Positions 26,121 through 36,239 of a stretch of 64,000 bases of DNA are shown here, piece after piece (within the stretch, counting starts at the first letter, position 1; each line of letters begins with the position of its first letter). This DNA comes from Colwellia psychrerythraea (GTDB taxonomy: Bacteria; Pseudomonadota; Gammaproteobacteria; Enterobacterales; Alteromonadaceae), in the NCBI RefSeq assembly GCF_000764225.1, contig NZ_JQED01000037.1, positions 1 through 64,000 of the forward strand, given 5' to 3'. Under the pieces are notes generated by a model that was given only the letters and a program-made list of their open reading frames with translations, was not told where the DNA came from and made no database searches. A program made the position numbers and the translations under genes.

Positions 26121-28238
26121 ATGTTAAATCCAGTTACTAAAAAATTTCAATTCGGTAAACATACCGTAACGCTTGAGACGGGCGCAATCGCACGTCAAGC
26201 ATCAGCTGCTGTGATGGCAAGCATGGACGATACTTGTGTTCTTGTTTCAGTTGTTGCTAAGAAAGAAGCAAAAGAAGGTCAAGACTTCTTCCCGCTAACA
26301 ATTAACTACCAAGAGCGCGCATACGCTGCAGGTAAAATCCCAGGCAGTTTCTTTAAACGTGAAGGTCGTCCTTCTGAAGAAGAAACACTTATTGCACGTT
26401 TAATTGACCGTCCACTTCGTCCACTATTCCCAGAAGGTTTTACTAACGAAGTACAAGTTATTATCACTGTTGTTTCAGTTAACCCTGAAATTTCTCCTGA
26501 TATCATTTCACTTATCGGTGCTTCTGCTGCATTATCTATTTCAGGTGCTCCATTTAATGGCCCTGTTGGCGCAGCACGTGTAGGTTATGTAGATGGTCAA
26601 TATATCCTTAACCCGCTTCAATCTGAATTACCAACAAGTCAATTAGACTTAGTGGTTTCAGGTACTGATTCTGCTGTACTAATGGTTGAATCTGAAGCGG
26701 ATGTTTTATCTGAAGAAGTCATGCTTGGTGCTGTAGTATATGGCCATGAGCAAATGCAAACTGCTGTTTCTGCAATTAATGAATTTAAAGCCGAAGTTAA
26801 CAATCCTGTATGGGAATGGACTGCACCAGTTAAAAATGCTGATTTAGTTGCTAAAATTGCTGAGCTTAGTGAAGCACAAGTAAACGAAGCATACCAAATT
26901 ACTGAAAAAGCGGTTCGTTATGAAAAAGTTGCTGAAATTCGTAACTCAGTAGTTGAAGCGTTATTAGCACAAGATGCTGATTTAAACGTTCAAGAAGCGA
27001 AAGATTTATTCCATGATCTAGAAAAAACAGTTGTACGTGGTCGTATTACTGAGGGTAACCCTCGTATCGATGGTCGTGATCCAGAATCAATTCGTGCTTT
27101 AGATGTGATGACTGGTGTATTACCAAGAACTCACGGCTCTTCAGTATTTACCCGTGGTGAAACTCAAGCGTTAGTTACTGCTACTTTAGGTACGCAACGT
27201 GATGCACAACGTCTTGATACCTTAATGGGTGATAAAACAGACCCATTCATGCTTCATTACAACTTCCCTCCATACTGTGTAGGTGAAACTGGTTTTGTTG
27301 GTTCACCGAAGCGTCGTGAAATTGGCCATGGTCGTTTAGCAAAACGCGGTATGTTAGCTGTTATGCCAACTATCGAAGAATTCCCGTATGCAGTACGTGT
27401 TGTGTCTGAAATTACTGAATCAAATGGTTCATCTTCAATGGCGTCAGTATGTGGTACTTCATTAGCACTTATGGATGCTGGTGTACCAATTAAAGCTTCT
27501 GTTGCTGGTATCGCGATGGGCCTAGTTAAAGAAGGCGAAAAATTCGTTGTTCTTTCTGACATTTTAGGTGATGAAGATCACTTAGGTGATATGGACTTTA
27601 AAGTTGCTGGTACTACTGGTGGTATTACTGCGCTTCAAATGGATATTAAGATTGAAGGCATTACCCAAGAAATCATGCAAATTGCTTTAAACCAAGCAAA
27701 AGCTGCACGTACTCATATCTTATCTGTAATGGATGAAGCAATTGGTGGTCACAGAACTGAAATTTCTGAATTTGCACCGCGCATTCATACAATGAAAGTA
27801 AGCCAAGACAAGATTCGTGATATCATCGGTAAAGGTGGCGCAACTATCCGTCAACTTACTGAAGAAACAGGTACGACGATTGAAATTGAAGATGATGGTA
27901 CTGTTAAAATCGCAGCAACGTCTGGTGAACAAGCAGAAGATGCAATTAACCGTATTAAAGCATTAACGGCTGAAATTGAAGTGGGTACTCTTTACACTGG
28001 TAAAGTAGTACGAATCGTTGATTTCGGTGCATTTGTTAACGTGCTTCCGGGTAAAGATGGTTTAGTACATATTTCACAAATCTCTGAAGAGCGCGTGAAT
28101 AACGTGAGTGAAGTATTAACTGAAGGCCAAGAAGTGAAGGTTAAGGTTCTTGAAGTTGACCGTCAAGGCCGTGTACGTTTAAGTATCAAAGAAGCGATGG
28201 AAAAACCAGCTGCTGAAGCAACACCAGCCGCTGAGTAA
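26121..28238 (+). CDS. pnp: Polyribonucleotide nucleotidyltransferase (PNPase)
   Basis: A 705-aa protein, near the E. coli length (711). Two RNase PH domains (about 10-225 and 310-540), the second with the catalytic region [16 protein letters not shown], a linking helical domain, KH ([21 protein letters not shown]) and S1 ([26 protein letters not shown]) domains. Phosphorolytic 3'-5' exoribonuclease and degradosome partner. Start ATG 26121 has AAGGAAA upstream. The tail ends in Ala/Glu/Pro. Confidence 0.97.
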   Translation: MLNPVTKKFQFGKHTVTLETGAIARQASAAVMASMDDTCVLVSVVAKKEAKEGQDFFPLTINYQERAYAAGKIPGSFFKREGRPSEEETLIARLIDRPLRPLFPEGFTNEVQVIITVVSVNPEISPDIISLIGASAALSISGAPFNGPVGAARVGYVDGQYILNPLQSELPTSQLDLVVSGTDSAVLMVESEADVLSEEVMLGAVVYGHEQMQTAVSAINEFKAEVNNPVWEWTAPVKNADLVAKIAELSEAQVNEAYQITEKAVRYEKVAEIRNSVVEALLAQDADLNVQEAKDLFHDLEKTVVRGRITEGNPRIDGRDPESIRALDVMTGVLPRTHGSSVFTRGETQALVTATLGTQRDAQRLDTLMGDKTDPFMLHYNFPPYCVGETGFVGSPKRREIGHGRLAKRGMLAVMPTIEEFPYAVRVVSEITESNGSSSMASVCGTSLALMDAGVPIKASVAGIAMGLVKEGEKFVVLSDILGDEDHLGDMDFKVAGTTGGITALQMDIKIEGITQEIMQIALNQAKAARTHILSVMDEAIGGHRTEISEFAPRIHTMKVSQDKIRDIIGKGGATIRQLTEETGTTIEIEDDGTVKIAATSGEQAEDAINRIKALTAEIEVGTLYTGKVVRIVDFGAFVNVLPGKDGLVHISQISEERVNNVSEVLTEGQEVKVKVLEVDRQGRVRLSIKEAMEKPAAEATPAAE

Positions 28239-28273
28239 TTGTTTTAGTAAAAAACTTTTACATTTCATTAAGT

Positions 28274-28300
28274 AAAAAGGAGCCATAGGGCTCCTTTTTT
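28274..28300 (+). terminator. pnp terminator
   Basis: AAAAAGGAGCC, loop ATA, GGGCTCCTTTTTT: strong stem with T run, before nlpI. Confidence 0.9.
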
Positions 28301-28353
28301 GTTTATAATGAAATGATTCCTGTTGTTAGTTATTTATTTTTAAGGCATTTTTA

Positions 28354-29274
28354 GTGCATTCATTTATCAAAACAAATATTCTCATTTTACTCTTAAGTAG
28401 TGTGTTGTTGACTCAGGGTTGTAGCTCAAGCCAGGTGAATAGTAACGGTAATGCTTCTTCATCCATAATGAATAATATTGTCATTGCTGAACCACTTGGG
28501 ATTAACTATAAAAGTGAAATAGCCATTGCACGCTTAACAGAAGTGATAAATAGGGCGAAAATAACGGAAGATCAACGAGCACAGTTATTTTATGACCGCG
28601 GTGTTTTATATGACAGTGTCGGCTTAAGATCATTGGCAAGATTTGATTTTTCCCATGCGCTACAATTAAAACCTGACCTGATTGATGCTTACAACTTTTT
28701 GGGCATTCATTACACGCAATTGCAAGAGTTTGCTCAAGCTTACGAACAATTTGATTCAGCATTAGATTTAGCGCCTGAGCACGAGTATGCATACCTAAAT
28801 AGAGGAATAGCGCTTTATTATGGCTCTAGACCAGAGCTTGCCAGCACCGATTTTAAAGCTTTCCACCAGAAACAACAAGATGATCCTTATCGCTTATTAT
28901 GGTTATATTTAACCGAATATGAAGTTGATCCCCTCGCAGCAAAGTACTCTTTGAAACAACGAGCTGAATTAGTTGATGAACGTACATGGGCTAAACAAGT
29001 TATTTACCTCTACCTAGGAGAAATTTCACAAAATGAATTTGTTAAAGGTTTAACAAAGGATGTGAGATCAAATAAAGAGCTGACTGAACGTTTATGTGAG
29101 GCTTATTTTTATTTAGGTAAATATAATCAAACGTTAGGATATCGTGGTAGTGCCGCAAACTATTTCAAACTTGCATTAAGTACTAATGTTTATGAATTTG
29201 TTGAGCACAGGTACGCAAAACTTGAATTAGATCTAATGCGTACTAAAAAAGTTGCAAAAATACAGCTTAAATAA
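28354..29274 (+). CDS. nlpI: TPR lipoprotein NlpI
   Basis: A 306-aa protein starting at GTG 28354 with AAGG upstream. The signal ends in LLTQGCSSS, a lipobox. TPR-like helices follow from about residue 65 (FYDRGVLYDSVGLRSLARFDFSHAL, shown in part; then LGIHYTQLQEFAQAYEQF and LNRGIALYYGSRPELA). Position behind pnp is as in E. coli. NlpI is an outer-membrane adaptor for the Prc protease and peptidoglycan hydrolases. Start choice is supported by the lipoprotein signal. Confidence 0.92.
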   Translation: MHSFIKTNILILLLSSVLLTQGCSSSQVNSNGNASSSIMNNIVIAEPLGINYKSEIAIARLTEVINRAKITEDQRAQLFYDRGVLYDSVGLRSLARFDFSHALQLKPDLIDAYNFLGIHYTQLQEFAQAYEQFDSALDLAPEHEYAYLNRGIALYYGSRPELASTDFKAFHQKQQDDPYRLLWLYLTEYEVDPLAAKYSLKQRAELVDERTWAKQVIYLYLGEISQNEFVKGLTKDVRSNKELTERLCEAYFYLGKYNQTLGYRGSAANYFKLALSTNVYEFVEHRYAKLELDLMRTKKVAKIQLK

Positions 29275-29301
29275 TTCAATAAAAATGACTTAGCTATCAA
29301 T

Positions 29302-30885
29302 ATGCCTCTTAGTAATGTTTATTTTTTTGCATTTATAATGAGCTCGATGACCTCTTTATCATCGAGCTCATTTTTTTTGTCTGAGTATTTAACTGAGCAA
29401 CTTAGCAATGATAATTATCGAAAGGGCCAATTAACTTTTGCACTTAAGCATAATCATATAAGCGCATTAACCATTGAAGAACGTAATTCTGTTGTAGGCA
29501 GCAGTCAATGGCTCACGCTTAATCGAGAATTAGCAAAAAGCCAAATTAATTCAGCGTTAAAACTGGGGCACTGGTATCAGTTAGCCGCAGAGTCTGAATC
29601 AAACAAAGTACTTACGGATAAGGCTGTTATGTGGTTTGAACAAGCTATTCGTTTGGGCTCACAAAAGGCGCATCTTTTACTTGCTCAATTATACTATGGA
29701 CAGGATCAGGTTGTTAAAGCACGAGGAACATTAGCAAGTTTACCCAGTCAATTTTCCACTAATGATTTAACAGAATCTGTACTATTGTTACGTTTAAAAA
29801 TACTTATAGAATTAGGTGATATTGAACTAGCTAAACTTTTATTAAAATCAAATCACTTTACCCATGATAATAATGAAGCTCAGCGCTTTTTAATGGATAT
29901 AGAAAAATACTCTGTGATGAGCGATAAAACAACTAAAAACTCCTATATTGCAGACTCATCAAAATGCCTTACTAGCTTACAACTTTTTGCGACTAACTTA
30001 AGCCATTTAAAACATATTGATCAACTTATAAAACGTTTTACTGAGCAGCAAACACTAGCTAAATACATATGCCTGCCAACGCCAAAGTACATCAGTATTA
30101 AGCAACTTGATTGTAAAGCGAAAGCAGAGCAAGCTATCTCTTGTGATGAAAGTCGTTGGCAATCTATTACGAAAGGCGTTAACACCAGACATATTGGTTT
30201 AATGTTAAAAGAGGGGGGAGCAAACGTACATTTAGGTATTTTATATTTTGATTTTAATGATAGCGCAGATGTTTTTAGCCATGAAGTAAGCCACTTACTT
30301 GGTTTTGTTGATGAATACCCCTTAATTAAAGGCCATGATAAATGCCAAGGTGTACAGCAAGAAACTTTTTCACATAATATTGCCGTGTTAAATAGCTATT
30401 ACCATGGAGAGCTTAAAGCGGTGAGGGCAAATATATTAGATAATATATCATGGGCCCAAAGTATTAAGGCTAGCACACCCATATTGCAAGAAATTGGAGC
30501 AAGGGTAGGTGATAAAAAACATTGGCGTTTAGGTACACCTAGTGAATATCAAGATGAAGTTGGTGTATACCTTTCTGAAAGCTGTCAGAACTCTGCGATG
30601 GGTGCTGATGTAACTTCTACAATTACAGAATTATCCTATTCATCATTTAAGCCATTATTTCGACACACCCAATTAAGGTATTTTGAGAATGAATTTCCAG
30701 AAGAATACCTCACTATATTAGAGCGAAGGCCGTCTGATTTCTTAATGCCAAGTTATCATTACAATATTGCTTTATCGTTATACCAACAAGGTAAATCGTC
30801 GACAGTAAAATATTGGATAGACAAGGCAGCAGAATGGGAAAGCGACACGGTAAGGAAATTAAAGATATTAAAAGGTAAGCTTTAA
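29302..30885 (+). CDS. Putative exported zinc metallopeptidase with repeat-rich N-terminal half
   Basis: Up to 527 aa. A hydrophobic Ser-rich start (residues 5-30) could be a signal peptide. Residues 60-180 look like Sel1/TPR-type helices (YQLAAESESNKVLTDKAVMW, AHLLLAQLYYGQDQ). Near residue 327 FSHEVSHLLGFVDEY gives HExxHxxGxxDE, a zinc-binding motif seen in metzincin-like and M64-like peptidases. Eight or more Cys suggest disulfides. A perfect terminator hairpin (29339-29378) covers codons 13-25, so the true start is uncertain: ATG 29302, ATG 29338 or a downstream TTG at 29377. Follows nlpI by 27 bp. Family not recognised beyond the motif. Confidence 0.65.
   Translation: MPLSNVYFFAFIMSSMTSLSSSSFFLSEYLTEQLSNDNYRKGQLTFALKHNHISALTIEERNSVVGSSQWLTLNRELAKSQINSALKLGHWYQLAAESESNKVLTDKAVMWFEQAIRLGSQKAHLLLAQLYYGQDQVVKARGTLASLPSQFSTNDLTESVLLLRLKILIELGDIELAKLLLKSNHFTHDNNEAQRFLMDIEKYSVMSDKTTKNSYIADSSKCLTSLQLFATNLSHLKHIDQLIKRFTEQQTLAKYICLPTPKYISIKQLDCKAKAEQAISCDESRWQSITKGVNTRHIGLMLKEGGANVHLGILYFDFNDSADVFSHEVSHLLGFVDEYPLIKGHDKCQGVQQETFSHNIAVLNSYYHGELKAVRANILDNISWAQSIKASTPILQEIGARVGDKKHWRLGTPSEYQDEVGVYLSESCQNSAMGADVTSTITELSYSSFKPLFRHTQLRYFENEFPEEYLTILERRPSDFLMPSYHYNIALSLYQQGKSSTVKYWIDKAAEWESDTVRKLKILKGKL
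29339..29378 (+). terminator. Perfect terminator inside the start of the metallopeptidase frame
   Basis: TGAGCTCGATGA (29339-29350) and TCATCGAGCTCA (29359-29370) are perfect 12-bp arms followed by eight T residues. It is the natural end of the pnp-nlpI transcript yet overlaps the predicted N-terminus of the next gene. Confidence 0.9.
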
Positions 30886-30897
30886 AATATGTCGAGT

Positions 30898-31266
30898 CTA
30901 GGGCAGTTTTTTTATAACGATTACATTGTTAGTTAAACGCACTCTATTAATAGCTGTATCGGCCTTAATTTTAGTATCGCTCTTTTGTATAAATTGTTCT
31001 CGCTTTTTACGGCTTACATCTAAATAAATCAACGAATTTGTTGGTTTAGCTTTAACTTCAGTTATTGGCCATTGTGTAAAATTTTCTATGCTGCTGATTT
31101 CTAGTGCGGCTCTTTTACATTTTAGCTTGAGGTTAGCTTTAGAATTTTCATTTACCGTTTGTGTATATATAGTCTTATCTAGTTCAATAGGTGATTTAGT
31201 TTTCTTTGAAGATAAAAACTTAATAAAGCTTTTATTGAGTTGAGATAGATAGTCAAAAAAACTCAT
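30898..31266 (-). CDS. Hypothetical protein, 122 aa
   Basis: A small basic Lys-rich protein (MSFFDYLSQLNKSFIKFLSS) with no signal peptide or membrane helix and no motif I recognise. It converges with the metallopeptidase gene, 12 bp away. An AAGAAGGG site upstream of ATG 31266 supports translation. Probably cytoplasmic; function unknown. Confidence 0.55.
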   Translation of the reverse strand: MSFFDYLSQLNKSFIKFLSSKKTKSPIELDKTIYTQTVNENSKANLKLKCKRAALEISSIENFTQWPITEVKAKPTNSLIYLDVSRKKREQFIQKSDTKIKADTAINRVRLTNNVIVIKKLP

Positions 31267-31473
31267 ATTGGAAACCCTTCTTAAAGGACACCTTATTAGT
31301 TATAGTTCAAATTCAACACATTACCTAGTACTCCTACGCTATATTGTCGCCTTAGCACTAAAGCTCAAAAGTTACCTTCAACTAAGTACTTAAATTACGG
31401 AGAGAAAATAAGTTATAATGAATATGTATTTCTTAACTATATTTTAAGCTGTTTTCACTTAACAGAGTCTTTT

Positions 31474-33183
31474 ATGAATATTTTCACTCCTCATTTATTT
31501 CGTCAACAATTCCCATTGATAGAAAGTCATGGTAACTCCTTGATTGAAAAAGGTGCGTTAGTTCCATCTTTAGTTTATTTTGATAACGCCGCTACAACGC
31601 AAAAACCTCAACGAGTTATTGATTGTCAGCAACACTATTACCAAAATATCAATGCAAATGTGCACAGAGCTTCTCATCAGCTGAGTACTAAAGCAACATT
31701 TGCGTTTGAAAAAGCTCGTAGTCTGGTGCAAGGATTTATTGGGGCTAAAAGTGTGAAAGAGATCATCTGGACGAAAGGTGCGACTGAAAGTATTAATATT
31801 ATTGTACAAAGCTTAGCGCGAAATACTTTATTGCCTGGAGATGAGATAGCCTTGTGTGTCAGTGAACATCACGCAAATATAGTTCCTTGGCAAATTGTAG
31901 CAGAGCAAACAGGCGCCGTGATAAAAGTCATACCGATAACAGATCATGGTTATCTCGATATAGAACAGATTGATAACATCATCGGAGAAAAAACAAAGTT
32001 TGTTGCTTGTGCTCATATATCTAATGTTTTGGGGCGTATAAATCCAATTGAGCAGGTGATAGCAAAAGCCAAGGCTGTTGGAGCCATTACTATTGTAGAC
32101 GGCAGCCAGGCGGTAGCTCATTTAACGATAGATGTGCAATCACTGGATTGTGACTTTTATGTTTTCTCAGCTCATAAAATGTATGGTCCGACTGGTATTG
32201 GCGTACTCTATGGAAAGAGGGCTCTCCTTGAAAAGATGTCTCCTTATCAAGCGGGAGGTGAAATGATAAAAACAGTAAGTTTTACTCAAGGGACAACATT
32301 TAATTCATTGCCTTTTAAGTTTGAAGCAGGTACGCCCAATATTGCCAGTGTTATCGCTTTTGCTGAGAGTATTAGCTTTTTGTCACCTTATTTAGCAGAT
32401 GCTAGTCATGCCTATAAATTTTTTGAACAAAAACTTGTACAGCATTGCTATCAAGCACTAGCTAATATTGAACAAGTTAATTTTATTGCGAAAGGAACCC
32501 CAGATATTGGCGTTATCGCTTTCACTTTAACAGGCCATCATAACCATGATATCGCAATGTCTCTTGATACAGAGGGGATTGCTATTAGATCCGGCCATCA
32601 TTGTGCGATGCCGTTAATGACACATTTACACATCGATGGTTGTTTAAGGGTTTCTTTGTCGGCTTACAACACGATTGCCGAAATTGATTATTTCATTGCT
32701 TGCCTTAAGAAAATTTTACTTGAAGAGCCCTTTAGTCAATCAGATGAACAAGCGATGAAGGAAGAGTTATCAGGGCCATCATTAAAAGAGATGGAAGATA
32801 TCATCACTATTTTTACAAAAACTAAAGGTTGGGATAGTCGGCATAGAGAAATAATGTTGTTAGGTAAAAAATTACCACGTTTAAATAAAACATTACGTAA
32901 TGACAATACGCTGATAACGGGCTGTGAAAGCTTAGCTTGGCTAAAAAGTGAATGCAGTGCTCAAGGTATCTATTCGTTTACTGGAGATAGTGATGCGAAA
33001 ATAATTCGTGGATTATTGGTCATTGTACTTGCTGCTTTAAATAATAAAACAGCAGAGCAAATACACCAATTTAATATTAATGATTACTTTGAAACGTTAG
33101 GTTTAATGCAACACTTAAGTCCTTCACGAGGTAACGGTGTGCTGGCTATTGTTGAAAAAATTAGGGTATTGGCACAGTTATAA
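31474..33183 (+). CDS. csdA: Cysteine desulfurase-SufE fusion (CsdA-CsdE)
   Basis: A 569-aa two-domain protein. Residues 1-410 are a SufS/CsdA-type PLP cysteine desulfurase: FDNAATTQKPQRVI, TKGATESINIIVQS, VDGSQAVAHL, SAHKMYGPTGIGVLYG with the PLP Lys, and RSGHHCAMPLM with the persulfide Cys. Residues 430-569 are a SufE/CsdE domain with the acceptor Cys in LITGCESLAWL. In E. coli these are separate proteins (CsdA 401 aa, CsdE 147 aa) encoded next to tcdA; here they are one chain and tcdA follows on the opposite strand. It should move sulfur from cysteine intramolecularly to the CsdE Cys. No frameshift needed. Confidence 0.93.
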   Translation: MNIFTPHLFRQQFPLIESHGNSLIEKGALVPSLVYFDNAATTQKPQRVIDCQQHYYQNINANVHRASHQLSTKATFAFEKARSLVQGFIGAKSVKEIIWTKGATESINIIVQSLARNTLLPGDEIALCVSEHHANIVPWQIVAEQTGAVIKVIPITDHGYLDIEQIDNIIGEKTKFVACAHISNVLGRINPIEQVIAKAKAVGAITIVDGSQAVAHLTIDVQSLDCDFYVFSAHKMYGPTGIGVLYGKRALLEKMSPYQAGGEMIKTVSFTQGTTFNSLPFKFEAGTPNIASVIAFAESISFLSPYLADASHAYKFFEQKLVQHCYQALANIEQVNFIAKGTPDIGVIAFTLTGHHNHDIAMSLDTEGIAIRSGHHCAMPLMTHLHIDGCLRVSLSAYNTIAEIDYFIACLKKILLEEPFSQSDEQAMKEELSGPSLKEMEDIITIFTKTKGWDSRHREIMLLGKKLPRLNKTLRNDNTLITGCESLAWLKSECSAQGIYSFTGDSDAKIIRGLLVIVLAALNNKTAEQIHQFNINDYFETLGLMQHLSPSRGNGVLAIVEKIRVLAQL

Positions 33184-33228
33184 ATTAATAGTGTAGAGAT
33201 CTGTTTACTAACATAGCTTTTTTCTAAA

Positions 33229-34047
33229 TTATTTTTGATTTTTTAATAATAATTTATCGATGGCTCTACCCACGGCAAAAAACGCAAAAGTGGCTGTTAC
33301 ATGTGTGGTCGCACCAAACCCACTGTGGCAATCCAAACGGGTAGCTCCTTGCTCGCCGTTACTCTTATCAGGTTTAGCTAAACAGACTTCACCTTGCTTA
33401 CCATCTACAGGATAGCGAAGTTGCTCTGTTGAATATACAGCATCGATTGAGAACTTACGTTTTCCAGCTGTTTTAAGGTCTGCGCGCGGAAAGTTAAATT
33501 CTCGTCGTAGTTGATTTTTTACTTTAGCAAGTAAAGGGTCTTGATAAGTTTTACTTAAGTCTGTGATTTCAATTTTACTAGGGTCAATTTGTCCACCAGC
33601 ACCACCAATGGTGATAATTGGTAATTTACTGCCTCTACAATAAGCAATAAGACGTGTCTTGATGTTGACAGAGTCAATGGCATCAATGACATAATCCAAA
33701 TCTTTGGTAATTAAACTAGAGAGATTCTCTTCCGTTACAAAGTCTTCAATGATGTTAACTTGGCACTCAGGATTGATTTGTTTGAGGCGATCAGCCATAA
33801 CGTCAACTTTACTCATGCCAACAGTGTCTGTTAATGCATGGATCTGACGGTTAATATTTGTGGTGCATATGTCGTCTAAGTCTATTAACGTTATCGTTCC
33901 AATACCATTGCGGGCCAAAGCTTCAGCTACCCAAGAACCAACACCGCCAATGCCAATAACACAGAAATGTGCTTTTTTAAGAACAGTTGCGCCTTGTTCG
34001 CCATATAGACGACTGATGCCACCAAAACGTAGAGAATAGTCTGACAT
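33229..34047 (-). CDS. tcdA: tRNA threonylcarbamoyladenosine dehydratase
   Basis: A 272-aa E1-like (ThiF/MoeB fold) enzyme. It starts with SDYSLRFGGISRLYGEQGA, carries the ATP-binding GIGGVGSWVAEALARNGIG, DLDDICTTNINRQIHAL, and DYVIDAIDSVNIKTRLI, and ends with GFGATTHVTATFAFFAVGRA. Converts t6A37 to its cyclic form; in E. coli it functions with CsdA/CsdE sulfur transfer and is their neighbour (formerly ygdL/csdL). The convergent arrangement with the csdA-csdE fusion keeps that link. Confidence 0.94.
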   Translation of the reverse strand: MSDYSLRFGGISRLYGEQGATVLKKAHFCVIGIGGVGSWVAEALARNGIGTITLIDLDDICTTNINRQIHALTDTVGMSKVDVMADRLKQINPECQVNIIEDFVTEENLSSLITKDLDYVIDAIDSVNIKTRLIAYCRGSKLPIITIGGAGGQIDPSKIEITDLSKTYQDPLLAKVKNQLRREFNFPRADLKTAGKRKFSIDAVYSTEQLRYPVDGKQGEVCLAKPDKSNGEQGATRLDCHSGFGATTHVTATFAFFAVGRAIDKLLLKNQK

Positions 34048-34261
34048 AATGAATTTTAAGAGTCTTATTGAATAAATGAGAAGGGAAGGTCGATATTATA
34101 ACGTCTAGTTACTGGGAGTTAAATATAATTTTAAGGCAAATATTTAGCCAAAATAGATGTTAAAAGTTGTCGGGTATTGCTTAATTGGTATTTTTTATGT
34201 GAATGGTAAGTATTGGTGGGGGTTATGTTTTTTGGTCGGTTTTTCAGATTAAAATGCACAA

Positions 34262-34288
34262 AAAAGGCAGCGAAAGCTGCCTTTTGTA
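34262..34288 (-). terminator. gltA terminator
   Basis: AAAAGGCAGC-GAAA-GCTGCCTTTT; on the minus strand the stem is followed by TTTTTT, behind the gltA stop at 34323. Confidence 0.9.
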
Positions 34289-34322
34289 ACTATTAAGTGA
34301 TGCTTAAATAAGCATTAAATAA

Positions 34323-35609
34323 TTATCTTTTGTTTAACGGTACGAATTCACGGTTGATTTCACCAGTATATTTTTGACGAGGACGACCAATTTTTTGCCC
34401 AGGTTGAGATAACATTTCATCCCAGTGAGCAATCCAACCTACCGTTCTCGACATTGCAAAAATCACGGTAAACATACTTGTTGGAATACCAATAGCTTTT
34501 AAGATGATACCTGAGTAGAAATCAACATTAGGATATAATTTCTTTTCAATGAAGTATGGGTCTTCAAGCGCTACTTTCTCAAGTGCCATAGCCACATCTA
34601 ATAAAGGATCACTGATACCAAGTTCATTTAATACTTCATGACACGTTTCACGCATTACCGTTGCACGTGGATCGAAGTTTTTGTAAACACGGTGACCAAA
34701 GCCCATTAAACGGAATGGGTCATTTTTATCTTTTGCTTTAGCTACAAACTCATCAACATGTTCTAAGCTACCAATTTCTTCAAGCATAGTAAGACATGCT
34801 TCATTAGCACCGCCATGAGCAGGACCCCATAACGAAGCAACACCCGCTGCAATACATGCATATGGGTTAGCGCCTGAAGAGCCCGCTAAACGAACAGTAG
34901 ATGTTGATGCATTTTGTTCATGATCAGCATGTAAGGTAAAGATTCTGTCCATAGCATTAGCTACGATAGGGCTTACCACATACTCTTCAGCAGGTACTGA
35001 GAACATCATATGAAGGAAGTTTTCAGCATACGAAAGTTCATTGCGAGGGTATACGAATGGTTGACCAACACTATACTTATAAGCCATTGCAGCGATGGTA
35101 GGCATCTTAGCAATCAATCTATGAGCACTACGTTTGCGTTGTGCAGCGTCAGTGATATCTAAATCACTGTGGTAAAAAGATGACATAGCACCAACAACAC
35201 CACAAAGCATTGCCATTGGGTGTGCATCAGGTAAGAAACCATGGAAAAAATGAACTAACTTCTCATGCACCATAGTGTGTGTAGTGATGATTGACTTAAA
35301 TTGTTCATATTCTGATTGAGTTGGCGCATCACCATTCAATAAGATATAACAAACTTCAAGGTAATCGGCTTGTTTAGCAAGGCTATCAATAGGGTAACCA
35401 CGGTGTTGAAGAACACCTTTTCCGCCATCAATAAAGGTAATAGATGATTCACAAGACCCCGTAGCTAAAAAGCCTGGGTCATAGGTGAAATAGCCATGGC
35501 TACCTAAAGTTCTAATATCAATTACGTCAGTACCTGCAGTACCTTTTAAAACTGGAAACTCACCAATTTCTTTGCCATCAATACTCAGAGAGGCTTTTGA
35601 ATCAGCCAT
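34323..35609 (-). CDS. gltA: Citrate synthase
   Basis: A 428-aa type II (NADH-sensitive type) citrate synthase. Catalytic residues are visible: His in [12 protein letters not shown], His in [16 protein letters not shown], and Asp in [12 protein letters not shown]. The N-terminus has the small beta domain typical of hexameric enzymes ([20 protein letters not shown]). Condenses acetyl-CoA with oxaloacetate. Divergent from sdhCDAB across a 630-bp region, the same arrangement as in E. coli. Confidence 0.96.
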   Translation of the reverse strand: MADSKASLSIDGKEIGEFPVLKGTAGTDVIDIRTLGSHGYFTYDPGFLATGSCESSITFIDGGKGVLQHRGYPIDSLAKQADYLEVCYILLNGDAPTQSEYEQFKSIITTHTMVHEKLVHFFHGFLPDAHPMAMLCGVVGAMSSFYHSDLDITDAAQRKRSAHRLIAKMPTIAAMAYKYSVGQPFVYPRNELSYAENFLHMMFSVPAEEYVVSPIVANAMDRIFTLHADHEQNASTSTVRLAGSSGANPYACIAAGVASLWGPAHGGANEACLTMLEEIGSLEHVDEFVAKAKDKNDPFRLMGFGHRVYKNFDPRATVMRETCHEVLNELGISDPLLDVAMALEKVALEDPYFIEKKLYPNVDFYSGIILKAIGIPTSMFTVIFAMSRTVGWIAHWDEMLSQPGQKIGRPRQKYTGEINREFVPLNKR

Positions 35610-35857
35610 AATGTTTTTTCCCCTATCAAATTATAATTTATGTACATTTACTGACATTCCACTTAGCTGTTTAATGAATATACTAAATAAGCTCAGTGAA
35701 TAAATCGTCAGTTTTTGTGACTATTCTGGGTTTTTTAAACTGCCGACATTCTACCCTGAAATGAAATTAAAATGTAAGAGTAATTATACTAAAGTTTAAT
35801 TCAGCTCAAATTGTTGAGTAAAAAACAATCATAGAGTTTTTTTATCTAAATGGTAAA

Positions 35858-35886
35858 TTGAATTTATTAACTATCAGCTATATAAT
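35858..35886 (+). promoter_or_regulatory. Probable sdhCDAB promoter
   Basis: TTGAAT (35858-35863), a 17-bp spacer and TATAAT (35881-35886). Start of transcription near 35893 would leave a leader of about 350 nt before sdhC. Confidence 0.6.
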
Positions 35887-36067
35887 CTAGCCGTTCTGTA
35901 ATTGCTTATTATTACTTCGTAATTTAAATAAGAAAAAAACAGTAAATTTCTTATTTAATTGAGAGATAACTTTTACTTTAAAAGTTAGTTTCTCATACCA
36001 AAGTCTCAATAGAATTCATTTGCTAAGTTCGGTATTATTATTCGACTTCGGTGAACTGAGGATGAGG

Positions 36068-36090
36068 AATAGCTAAGGAGCTATTTTTTA
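36068..36090 (+). terminator. Terminator-like hairpin in the sdh leader
   Basis: AATAGCT (36068-36074), AAGG loop, AGCTATT (36079-36085) and a T run. Lies 150 bp before sdhC and 195 bp after the predicted start of transcription, so it could attenuate sdh or end a small RNA. Confidence 0.5.
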
Positions 36091-36239
36091 ATAAAAGGCA
36101 GTTACCGTGCATTTCGGGAATTACTTTTGTTTATATTGATTTTAACGTTTCAATTAATATTATAAGTCAACTAAGTAAAGGTAGTTCATGAGTAACAATA
36201 ATAAAAGTTGAAGGCTTTCGAGCTCTTTAGGCAACAATT

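Larger units (their letters stand above)
35610..36239. promoter_or_regulatory. gltA-sdhC divergent regulatory region
   Basis: A 630-bp, very AT-rich spacer. Besides the sdh-side promoter (35858-35886) it contains AAATAAGAAA/TTTCTTATTT arms (35926-35935, 35947-35956), AACTTTTA/TAAAAGTT arms (35968-35975, 35979-35986) and a terminator-like hairpin (36068-36090). No convincing reading frame is seen. It is presumably where aerobic/carbon regulators act, but I cannot assign operators. Confidence 0.5.
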
